Shown here: positions 21,931 to 32,129 of the stretch, piece after piece
Layout: each line of letters begins with the position of its first letter
Numbering within the stretch: position 1 is the first letter of the stretch
DNA from: Aspidapion aeneum
Lineage: Eukaryota; Arthropoda; Insecta; Coleoptera; Brentidae
Reading direction: 5' to 3'
Length of the DNA stretch: 64,000 nucleotides
NCBI GenBank assembly: GCA_963576565.1
Contig: OY755046.1
Coordinates: 69,097,719 to 69,161,718, forward strand
Notes under the pieces: generated by a model
Told to the model about the DNA's origin: nothing
Databases searched by the model: none
The model's input: the letters and a program-made list of their open reading frames with translations, nothing else
Program-made: the position numbers and the translations under genes

Positions 21931-22409
21931 TTTTAAAATGACTTATTTTTCTGCTTCATTATAATCAAAAAATAGTCTATCGATTTTTTGTAAAAAATTA
22001 TAGTTTAAAGCTCGGTTTAAAGTAGTACAGTGTGGCCAAACACCCTTTGAAACAAGTAAGTATAAAAATAGAGTTTTGGACAAATCTAAAGGTCCCTATT
22101 AATTACATAGAATAGTAACATCTCCACGCAAAATTTTGGTAACTAGTTTGAGTATTTTTTTTGTTTTTAAATCATTTTAACACTTATTATTTATTACCTT
22201 TATTGTGATAGATAATTCCACAAAATTTTGATTGTCTGTTGTAATTTTTAAGAAAGAAAAGACAGAGGTTTGGTGCAAAATGTAATGGTGATTTTTTTTT
22301 TCTTCTTTTGGCCTTTCCTACCGCCCCTTTAAGTTTGGCGTATCATTTAAATAACACTCTGTACAGACTTAACTTAGATAGATTTAATTTAACTCTAGGT
22401 AGGTAGAAC

Positions 22410-23078
22410 GGCACCGGTTCAAAAGCGCGATATTTACAACGGCAACATTTAAAAGAGCAACATATCAAAACAGCGACTTTTAAAAAAACGACGTTTCAAA
22501 ATCCTACCTTTAAAACAACGATTACAACAACCTTAAAAAAAGCATCTTATGACTCGCAACTCCCGGTATTTCAATAACCACTATCTAACATATTTTTTCG
22601 AAAAAAAAACTTGATTGACTTCTTTCCCGGGATCCTAGAGGGTGTGAAACCAAACCGAACCAAACTAAAACATTTTTTTTGAAAAATTATTAGTTAGCGA
22701 GAAACTCCTTTTGGGAGGTCGAAATTGGTGTTTTCCTAATCTTTGTCAATTGATCGAAAATGTATTCTAAATAAAAAAATGTCCCCGAGTCATAGGTTAG
22801 GATACGTTTGCGCTCAATTGAGAAATGTTAGAATAACCCTGATTTCAACCTCCCAAAATAAGGATCGGAAAGCTTATTTAGGAAAATCATTTTTGTAAAA
22901 AATGTTTTCGGTTTGGTTCGGATTGGTTTCACACCCTCTAGAATCCCGGGAAAGAAGTCAGGAAAGTTTTTTTTAAAATATGTTAGAAGAGAGACGAACT
23001 ATTGCTGTTTTTAATGACGCTTTTTTAAATGTCGTTGTAAATATCGCCATTTTATATATCGCTTTTTTGAACCGGAGC
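22410..23078. mobile_element. Foldback-type element, about 670 bp
   Basis: The ends GGCACCGGTTCAAAAGCG and (reversed) GGCTCCGGTTCAAAAAAGCG are inverted. The arms continue inward with CTTCTTTCCCGGGATCCTAG and CTAGAATCCCGGGAAAGAAG, so the whole unit folds into one long hairpin. No coding region. Confidence 0.65.
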
Positions 23079-23269
23079 CAGTTAGAACATAAGTAAGAGT
23101 AAAACACTCTGTATAACGTAGTCTCTATAGACTAAAAATAAAACAAAAATTAAACAATAATTTTTTTTTGCCATTTTTATCGCTTTATTGTTCTTTCTTT
23201 TAATTGGTTTGCTTCTGTTGTAATTTTAATAAAATAAATGGATGGATCTTTGATGGATCTGATGATCCT

Positions 23270-23994
23270 CAGGTAGCAAGGTCACGGTTTTTAAACGTCA
23301 AAAGCAGGTCATTTTTAATGACTATTGACGTCTCTAATCTGACGTGTAAATGACCTTTAAATGACGTTCAAAAGACACACCCAAAATGACGTTATTTTTG
23401 GACGTTTTAAAGACCTCAGCAATATGACGTATTTGGGACCAAATCAGAACATTAGACACACACACAGACACAAACCTATTTATGAGTTTTTTTTAACTCG
23501 TCTGAATATATGAAATATTCCCTGCAGTTGAGAACACTGAAGGAAACTTAGACACAGAAGGTGACTACTCTTCTGTGACTTGGACCTGGAAGTACTGGAA
23601 CAGGTACAGCGGTGTTCGTCTGTGACGTACAGATCAAAATAGACCTATACATAGACTTACACATCTCCACCTTGAAGCGAAAGAAGCCTCAAAGTGTGTC
23701 TTGATTTAATATTTAATTTCTTTTACATACGTACCCCCACATTCCGTATAAATTCGGTCAAGTACTGACTGGGGCACCATCTATGTAAGTATGAGTGTAT
23801 GTCCCTTGGACAAAGTGTGCAGTGTGGGTAGTGACCAATATATGACGTTTTTCATACATCAAAAACTACACTACGAAAAGACGTCAAGTAACTGACGCCT
23901 TAAAGACAACATTTTTTGGTAGATGACCTGCTGGTCATCCAAATGACCACTTTTCGACGAAAAAAAGGCGTCATTTGATGACCCCTTGCTACCT
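23270..23994. mobile_element. hAT-like MITE with CAGGTAGCAAGG ends
   Basis: Terminal inverted repeats CAGGTAGCAAGGTCA and TGACCCCTTGCTACCTG; internally rich in TGACGT/AAATGAC motifs in both orientations. Flanking GATCTGAT (left, six bases off the end) and GGTCTGAT (right) may be the target duplication. Confidence 0.6.
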
Positions 23995-24167
23995 GGGTCT
24001 GATACCTTATATTGGCCTTGAAAACAGCTTTTGTTAATATCTCAGAAACGGAAGCTTCTACGAAATTTTTAGTAATAACATGAATTATTGAAAATAACGT
24101 ATATTGATGCGATGCTCCGTTAAAAAATTACGTTATTTTCAATTTTTAAACTCACGACGATAACACA

Positions 24168-24738
24168 CACGGTAAAAAAAAATTGTCTTGGATTAAACCA
24201 AATTGCTTGGAAGTAAAATAATTTGTGCTTTCCCAGTCACCAAGATAATATTTTTTTTGATATAATGTCTTGCCCAGTGGGCCCGAGGCAGTTTTGGGGG
24301 AGGCCCGAGACCCCATGAGGGCGTATTTTATGCTATTTTATGTTTTTATTCATGAAATATGTCGAAAATATCTAAAAAAATCTTAGCTTCGGGGGGGCCC
24401 GGGCCCCCCAGGCCCCCCCCCATATATACGCCAGTGGTCTTGCCTCTTTATTTTAATGTGACACAGAAATTGTTTTAATATAAATTGGAACTGAATAAAT
24501 CTAAGGCACCCTTTTCTCTGGAAGCAAAATATTATTTATATGAAGACAATTTCCTTCGTTACAAAACGGAGTATACTAAAACAAAACAATTAAAGAGAAA
24601 AAATAAAGTCTCCTTTCAAGATTAAACGCTGCGTTGAACTTAAAAGAAATATTTTAATTCAAAACAAATTGTTTTAAGGTAAAACAATTTATTCAAGAAA
24701 AGAACATGTTTTCATTGTGGACAAAAATTTTTACCGTG
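24168..24738. mobile_element. TIR element with CACGGTAAAAA ends
   Basis: CACGGTAAAAA at the left is mirrored by TTTTTACCGTG at the right, with subterminal TTGTC/GGACAA. Internal AAACAATT repeats. Contains the nested MITE 24275-24436. Confidence 0.55.
24275..24436. mobile_element. GC-rich hAT MITE with exact 8-bp duplication
   Basis: A 162-bp insertion with ends CAGTGGGCCC and CGCCAGTG, flanked on both sides by GTCTTGCC (24267-24274 and 24437-24444). It contains runs of G and C (24390-24420). Confidence 0.75.
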
Positions 24739-25174
24739 CATTTTCGACGTCATTTCCAATTTTTTTTATCGAAAGTAATACCTTGTTTAGCCATTGCTGC
24801 GCATTTTTATTCCTAAAGTAAGTTAAAAAGGGAATACATTTATAAAATAAAGGACAAAAATAGAAAATATGACAACTCAGCTTTATTTTTTACACTATAT
24901 CTAAATACAATTTTTGCACACTGTTGTTATAACTTTGACCGTAAACTTTTAAACTTTTTTGCAACTCTTCCTTGCATAAGTCGATTTTTTGAAAGATTTC
25001 TTTTCGAATAGTTTTCATCGACACCGGTAGAGTTATTATCACGTTGTTGTCATAACCCTAAAAAAAATACTTTTGTTTTAATACTTACAAATTTAATTTA
25101 AAACAAAAGTTGTCCTTGGACTTTTCCTCTTAAAGACAAAAATAAAAAAAATATTAACGATATTCTAAACAAAG

Positions 25175-25830
25175 ACCCCATATAGCACAATCACGTGTTT
25201 AACACGTAAAAAAGGCGTGAGAAAAAAAAAACGTTGATTTTAAGCTGCTAGAAAAAAACGTTTTTTTTTTATATATGAAAACAAGCTTAATAGGTCATTC
25301 ATTAACGTTATAAAAAATAATGTTGCTAAAAACTACGTTGTTATAACGCCATTATCAAATTAAAACAGCAATGTTTTTACGTTATTTTCAAGTGATTTTT
25401 ATCAACGTTAAAATCACATTAGATTCACGCCTTTTCTACACAAATTTTAAAACGCGACTTGCATGGCTTTTCTACCGAATATTTTTGAGATTTTACTACA
25501 GCAGCGCAACCTATTGTCGGGATTTTTCACTTTGAAGAAATTTATCAGGCAGTGCTTTGGCCTCTAAACTCCAAAAACCTGTTAAGGAACTGAGCCCTGA
25601 TCCTTCACGATCACGACGCGTCTATTATTAACGGAAGTGTTTACTGTTAAAAAATCTTGTGTATAGCTTTAAAAAAAACATAATGTATATAGATAGATAA
25701 ATAGATATTTTCTCTTGCCTTGAGCGCCATCTTTAAAATTGTCTTGAAGTGTTGTAGTATTAAACTAGTGAACTTTTATAACTTCCTTTCGCGTCTCTTT
25801 TAAGTTAAAATTTTTTTATTAAAAAAACGT
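25175..25830 (-). repeat. Inverted copy of the 11515-12190 repeat
   Basis: Reverse-complement counterpart of 11515-12190, 13 kb away, with similar boundaries and many substitutions. No coding potential. Confidence 0.6.
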
Positions 25831-26245
25831 GACCAAAAATGACGCAGAAAGTTAGTAGGTTTGAGAAGTCTTAATCTAGTGGCGTTTTAGAACATGTTGT
25901 GGAAGACTTTTCAAGTGTGAATTTGGTACATGAAAATAACGAGGGTAGAAAACACGTTATATACACAGCACCAGAAACTTCAGCAAAAAGTACATTTTTA
26001 TAGCTTGATTTCTCCTTGTTTTTAAGTTATCTTTAAGCATGTAGATTTAACAAAATAAATATTACATGGTATGAAGATGTTTTATGTGATTTTTGTGCTA
26101 TGTGGGACGCTTTCGTTGGATTTTAAAAGCAAAGCCCATATCCTCTATGCCTGGGAAAGTCGTTAATAACTGTGTTATTTTTAACGATACCGGGTGTCCA
26201 ATTTAATACGACGGATGTGATACCTTCCTAGCCCATTAGTACACT

Positions 26246-26312
26246 CTAGAGGCCCTCGATATATTTGACAATTGTTGGTGTAAAACAAGTGTCAAATGTA
26301 TCGAGGGCCTCT
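26246..26312. mobile_element. 67-bp hairpin MITE
   Basis: AGAGGCCCTCGATATATTTG is mirrored by AATGTATCGAGGGCCTCT around an 11-base loop. Flanks AGTACACT (26238-26245) and AGTACATT (26313-26320) differ at one base, as an 8-bp target duplication would. Confidence 0.55.
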
Positions 26313-27165
26313 AGTACATTCCAAGTAAACTCCATGCTATGTCAACCTTGTCAACATTGAAAACAGTTTTTGTAAATATCTCAGAAAGGGAAGCTCTCAT
26401 GAAGTTTTTAGTAATGTCACAAGTTATTGAGAAAAACATGTTCTACCATATTCTCAACTTAATATTGATGCGAAGTTCCTTTAAAAAATTTTCATTTTTA
26501 AACTGTCAAAAAATTAGCATTAATGGATTTTGCACAAAATCCAACCACCTCTTTTCAGTATTGTTCACTATAAAATCGGACATATATTAAAATAAACCAA
26601 ATAACACATTAAAAAAATACTCTGCCAATCTATGGGCACCTAAGCTCACACTGGATACTATAGTTATAGTGTATCTACGTGAAAGCTAATATATCTAAAA
26701 ACTGAAGTATATTTTATTGAACTCCAGACTCAATTACCTTTCGTTTGATACTACACAAGCCATGTTTTGATTTAAACTCTAATTTTTCAAATCTACCCCC
26801 ACCCTTTTTTTAAAAACTAAAATGTATTTTGTTTAACTCTAGACTCAATTACCTTTCGTTTGATATCACACACGCCATATTTTCACTTAAACACTAATTT
26901 TTGAAATTTACCCCCACCCTTTTTTTTTAAATTAAAATGGATTTTGTTTAACTCCAGACTCAATTACCTTTCATTTGATATCACACACGCTATATTTTTA
27001 CATAAACTCTAATTTTTGAAATCTACCCCCACCCTTTTATTTGGCTTGTGTTCGGTGGATTTTGTTCATTTTTAAATGGGACCATCTCGACCCAAAACCC
27101 AGCCAGGATACCAAATTTCATTAAAATCGGGCAAGCCGTTTTTGAGTTATGCGCGTTGGTCGTTA

Positions 27166-27228
27166 CAGACAGACATACAGACACACAGACAGACATACAG
27201 ACAGACAGACAGACAGACAGACAGACGG
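27166..27228 (+). repeat. (ACAG)n microsatellite
   Basis: Interrupted CAGACAGACATACAGACACA, then pure (ACAG) units. Reading frames crossing it (both strands, 27023-27335) only translate this repeat. Confidence 0.9.
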
Positions 27229-27425
27229 CGCAACAAAAAAGTTTCAAAATCATCTGAAACGCAAAGATATATAAAAATTTTTGAAATCGGAGCAACTTTT
27301 TTTTTCTCGAAAAAATTAGGATCACCATAGCTCACACTACTATAGTATAGTAGTAGTGTGAGCTAAAAATCTTCAAAAACAATACCTTCTCTAGCCATTG
27401 CTGCGCGGGCTGGGAAGGTAAAAAC

Positions 27426-27997
27426 ATATAAAAATATAAATGATGTGACACGTCATTAAAAATTAAAGATCTACCTGAAAAAGAGTTTCTCCTTCATATT
27501 CCACATATCCATTTTTTCTTGCTGACGTAAGAACGCCCACTATTTTGTTGCAGATTTTTGAATACAGCTTTTAAAAAAAATTATATAAATTAGTGTGATT
27601 TAGACCCGCTGGACTGTAACTAAGGCCACTTCAAAAAATACTCTGCCAATTTATTCAGCTCACACGATTATTGTTTATAATGTAATTTTTACTCAATTTG
27701 GTCCGCGAAAATAACCCCCTATATTTTATTAGCTACAAAATAAAACGGGGTAAGTACCTCAAAAATTTCTCCAAATTTGATTAATTTTTTTCCTCGGCCT
27801 TCAGGGTAATCCATACCAAATTTATCGATAATTCTGCACAGGTCCAAAATTTCGTTAAACATTCTTATTTTGGCTTTTATAGCCCTTTGCTCTGAGTGTG
27901 AACCTAATTCAGGCCTAAAAAAATTATCAGCACAAAAAATTTCATGTAAAAAGAAAAACACAAGTACGCCAATTTGGAGAAAATCTTGAAATTTGTG
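27426..27997. other. No gene seen
   Basis: AT-rich; the reading frames on the minus strand (27719-28124) look like chance and overlap the inverted repeat starting at 27998. Confidence 0.4.
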
Positions 27998-29900
27998 TAG
28001 CACGAACCCGAGGGGTATACTTTACCCCTATATTTTGAATAGGGAAAGTGGGTCTAGTGATACCTTGTTTTGAAGCTCTTTTAAATATCTTTACAACCGT
28101 GTAAAAATTTCGAAAATCCATCATGGAATAATAAAATAAAAATTAAATCCGAAAAATATAAAATTCTAATTAAATTTTTGTTTTATCAGTCTATGTTAAA
28201 TTTGAAAGTTTGAAGGCAATTATCTCAAAAACGAATGGATAGATTTTTGAAATTTTTACACGGTTCAAAAGTCCTTCACAACAAGGTATCACTAGACCAT
28301 TAACGTATTAACTGGAGAAGACTAGGAAATAAACAAAAAAATCGGCCGTCTAGATAAACAATTTGTTTTAAAAAACGTACTTCTGCAGAAAAGAACTCAT
28401 CGACTATTTTTGTTTGGTCCATAGAAAACTCTATTTTCTTTCTCTTTAAGAATCACCAAAATTATCCGATCTTTCCTTTACTTTTATTTCTTTTTTAAAC
28501 CAATGCACCGGAAAAAGATGAAACTGTTCTTCTTACAAACCCTTACCAGATTAATTATACACGACCAAATATGGATATATAACAAGCGGTGATCACTTTA
28601 ACTTGTGCTTCCAGCATTTATTTTGCTACTCCTTTGTTTTCCTTTATTAAACCAGTGCGAGAGAAAAAAACAAAACTATTCTCGATTACAATCCCTCACT
28701 AAAACAAAGGAATTAGAAAGATGCCGCAATCGTCTAGGCCCGTGTAAAGTATCTTATTTTGTTCCTCTTTGTTAAACTGATGCGAGAAAAAGAGACAAAA
28801 CTATTCTTGATTAGAAGGTAGTCCCTTTGGACCCATTAGTATTTTGTAAAGGGTCAATGCGGCGTTTTTGACCTGTCTGTTTACGGTTTGGAATTGTTTT
28901 CGTGTTTTTTCTTAAAATATATTTTCGATCTGGACTCAAAATTAATCTTAAAAGACTTTAAAATGGCGTGGGAGTGTATTTTGTGCTAAAATCTCGACCA
29001 TGTTAATCCAGAAGTGTCGTTTTACAAGTAAGTTAAATAACTTGTTTGACCTTCAAAACAAAACAAAGACCAGTGCCATAGATATCAATATAAAATCAGA
29101 AAAAAAAATTTTGGGTATTATATAAATAATTATTTATTTGTTAAAAGTGTTTAAACATAAGTTTAGTTAAAAATGTACAGGGTGTCCTAAGTTTTGGTGT
29201 TTTGATACTTTTAACTGAACTACGAGCCTTGATTTTCAACAGATAAGGTAAAAAAGGTATCTTATTAACATGGAAAGTAATTTTTTTATGTATACCTTTT
29301 TTATTTAACCGTTTTTTTTGTGTAAACAGTTTTTCTAGATTTGGATTGAGGCAATTTTTTAGTTTGGGTTAGTCCTTTTTATCTACTCTGAATTTTTAAC
29401 GTTGTCTAACCTAAAATAAAATACACCAAGCTGAAAGCATCCTAATCAAACATCTAATTGTCAATGGGTATCTATTCAGCTGTAAACTAAATTAAATTGC
29501 TTGTTTTAATAAGTTAGGTATTTACTTTTAATAAATAAATATTTTGCCGCCGTCACTGGTAAATCGATCGACCATAACGAATAAACATACGTCTGCTGTG
29601 TGCCGCACAGCGTTGCCATCGTCTTTCCAAAAAATATTTCTCTTCTTTTCCAACTTATTGAAGCATCTGGGGGTCAAATCGAATTGTTTTGATAAATGAA
29701 TTTTCGCCGCGGTTCCTGGTCTCCTCCGGTTAATACGTTAATGCACTAGACCCACTTTTCCTATTCAAAATATAGGGATATAGTATATCCCTCGAAAGGG
29801 GTTCGTGCTACAAAAATTTCAAGATAGTCAAAAAGTGTCCCCCTCGCAAACAAAATCGACGTGTCCGAGCGTTTCTCCAGATTCGCACTCTATATACCCA
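27998..29900. repeat. Long inverted repeat (GTAGCACGAACCC family)
   Basis: The left arm 27998-28310 (GTAGCACGAACCC, GAATAGGGAAAGTGGGTCTA) is mirrored at 29740-29900 (TAGACCCACTTTTCCTATTC, GGGGTTCGTGCTAC). A third copy of the arm lies at 40250-40520 in FAR intron 3. The 1.4-kb middle is AT-rich without a recognised gene. Confidence 0.6.
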
Positions 29901-30404
29901 AAAAGGCTTATGTTTCGATGTTTGTGAAATATAAACTAAAAAGTTTTTTCAATTTAAGCTATTTTAACGTTTTTTAAAAAACTAAAAGTCTATAATGGGT
30001 TCACTATCAGAATTTTTTTTAAAGTGTTTATATCATTTTCAAAATACTTACATAGTTCTGTAGATAATTAAACAAAGACTATTACGTTTAAAAAAAAAGA
30101 AACACTAAACTAAAAATATATAACAACGTATTTTTTTCCTGGACTATTTGGCAATAGTTTGGTATTTTATTTATATTCAATCAAATGATCCAAATGAAAA
30201 AATGATTGGAATTTATTTGAAAAAATACTCAGATAAATTATTTGCAAAAATCAAATTGTATTTTATTAATATTGCTAATATAAAAATCTAAAAAATATTT
30301 AAAACAATTGACACATGATACATAAACGCTAAATTTAATAATTCTAAAAAATTTTTTCACCTTGTTTTTAACAGATCTACAAAAATACATAATACCAGAG
30401 AACC

Positions 30405-31150
30405 AGGGTGTTTCCTAAATGAATGTCAATATTTATGGGGGTGATTTTTGGGCTCATTTTAAGAAAAAAACTTCATATGAACATATGTCCTAAACGTGTT
30501 ATCTTTTGAGATACAGGGTGGTAAAGTTTTCAAAAATAAATCATTTATTATTAATATCTACAATACTACTTCAGATATTTTAATGAAATTTGTCATACAT
30601 GTACTATGGATCAAGAGGCATTTTTTTATGTATCACTTTTTTTTTAATTTCCATCAGTGGCGTTCGTACGTAATTTGACCTGCCTATTTTGGCAGACATT
30701 GATGGCACGCCACTGATTTTTCCTGAAATAAAAATTATTTTTGAAATCCCCAATCATTTCTAACCAAAGTTGATCACTTGATTTTTTTCAATCCGATGCA
30801 CGGTTTTCGCTTAAAAAAATAAAAACCGTTTCTCTGCATGATCATAACAATGTCGTTAATATGACAATATCATCATGCAGAGGCACGTATATTTTATTTT
30901 TTTAGATGAAACCCGTGCGTCGGACTAAAAATATTCAAGAGATCAAATTTGCTCATAATTAAATACAGATTTAAAAAGTACACTTCACTTGGTATTGTAG
31001 ATATTAATAATAAATTATTTATTTGTGAAAACTTTATCACCCTGTATCTCAAAAGGTAAGACGTTTAGGACATATGTTCATATGAAGTTTGAAAGCCCAA
31101 AAATGAACCCCATAAATATTGACATTTAATTAGGAAGCACCCTGTATAAT
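30405..31150. mobile_element. Foldback element, about 745 bp
   Basis: The outer arms CAGGGTGTTTCCTAAATGAA and (mirrored) TTTAATTAGGAAGCACCCTG, and the inner arms around GAGATACAGGGTG and CACCCTGTATCTC, fold together. The centre holds a further CTGCATGATCAT / ATGATATTGTC hairpin. It lies just downstream of the FAR stop codon. Confidence 0.6.
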
Positions 31151-31185
31151 ATATGTTCTCTGATAATACATAAAAAATTAATATT

Positions 31186-31497
31186 TAACCCCGTTTGTGT
31201 CAAAATTATTTTATGGGTCTCTTAACGTTAACTGAAACATAAAAAAAATCTATGCTAATTTCTAGGGATTACTTAATTAAATGAAACTTTAAATAATACT
31301 TAACAGAATGAAAAATATTATTGCTCCTATAAAGAGCTTTAACAAGGTTAAACATATGTGCCAAAATTATTTTATGGGTCTTTTAATGTTACCAGACACA
31401 TAAGGAATCTGTTGTTACTTAGGGGTCACTTAATTAAATAAAACTTTAAATAATACTTAACAAAATGAAAAATACTGGTGCCACTATAAAGGACTTT
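31186..31497 (-). repeat. Tandem duplication (about 157 bp) of the FAR 3' end
   Basis: The segment with TTAATTAAAT-AAACTTTAAATAATACTTAAC-GAATGAAAAAT occurs at 31273-31310 and 31430-31470. The downstream unit still encodes a version of the FAR C-terminus (FFILLSII then stop), so the last codons and 3' UTR are duplicated behind the real stop. Confidence 0.65.
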
Positions 31498-31584
31498 AAC
31501 ATCGACATGCCTGTTATTATGGAGAACATCCAACATAGGAGGGAAAGAACTCCTACTTTCCAAAGTATGTGGACTCCCAAAAGT
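31446..31584 (-). CDS. Fatty acyl-CoA reductase, exon 7 (C-terminal)
   Basis: Acceptor TTTTTTTTTAG precedes 31584; the exon joins AT of exon 6 with its first A to make Ile. It encodes LLGVHILWKVGVLSLLCW, then a second hydrophobic run APVFFILLSII and the stop at 31446-31448. Two C-terminal hydrophobic segments fit the membrane-anchoring tail of insect FARs. The exact fit of splice phase and hydrophobic character supports it, although intron 6 is 4.3 kb and full of mobile elements. Confidence 0.8.
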
Positions 31585-31827
31585 CTAAAAAAAAATACAA
31601 TCGATAGATAGACAGATAGATCCAGAAAGAAATAGATAAATTTTTTGATCATAATGAATCACAGAATCATTCAACGTTTGCAATCTTGTCATTTATAAAA
31701 CTCAGTCCCCCCCTTTCACACGTTACAAATTAAAATACTATAACTTTATTTGAACTTCTTTTTGTTCTTGTTATCACCACCTCAAAAGTTTTGGAAATCG
31801 TAAAGTAAAGCAGTCATAGCAATCTAG

Positions 31828-32129
31828 CTTCGGGATCTAATTCGGAATATTTTGTCGAGATTTTCAAAAGTATCGAATTAGATCCCGAAGATAGATTTGT
31901 AGGTTTTGATGTAGAAAGTCTTTACACCAACGTGCCAATAAATGAGTTACTCAGTATCATTAAAAACAAATTACAAACTGATGATACACTTAACGAGAGA
32001 ACAACGCTATCGGTGGAGGGGGTGATAAATCTGTTGGAGCTCTGTCTCCGTAACTATTAATTTAAAGTAAAAGATAAGTTTTACGCGCAAAATGATGGAC
32101 TTCCAATGGGTTCGTCTTTTTCGCCAGTG
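31828..32129 (+). pseudogene. Penelope-like element, RT part 1 (before Transib insertion)
   Basis: Encodes GFDVESLYTNVPINELLS, then RTTLSVEGVINLLELCL, NDGLPMGSSFSPV: palm motifs of Penelope reverse transcriptase (LYTNVP ... GLPMGS-SP). One in-frame stop follows CLRNY. The 5' end carries a 24-bp inverted repeat (31821-31844 and 31874-31897, one mismatch). The frame resumes at 33971 after a 1.84-kb insertion. Confidence 0.8.

Larger units (their letters stand above)
23238..24830 (+). repeat. TACCTTCCTAGC family copy split by three MITEs
   Basis: Family sequence is found in pieces: GATGGATCTGAT at 23250, GGTCTGATACCTT to about 24150, and the right end TACCTTGTTTAGCCATTGCT near 24780. Between them lie a CAGGTAGCAAGG element (23270-23994) and a CACGGTA element (24168-24738) that itself contains a hAT MITE (24275-24436). 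Confidence 0.55.
26213..27424 (+). repeat. TACCTTCCTAGC family copy with nested insertions
   Basis: The left end GATACCTTCCTAGCCC and the right end GCGCGGGCTGGGAAGGTA bracket family sequence at 26330-26600, a tiny hairpin MITE (26246-26312), and a long AT-rich insert (about 26640-27365) flanked by AGCTCACACT motifs. Confidence 0.55.

Noticed and set aside
27023..27335. Cys/Val/Ser-rich and Gln/Thr/Asp-rich frames on both strands
   Set aside because: They are translations of an (ACAG)n microsatellite.
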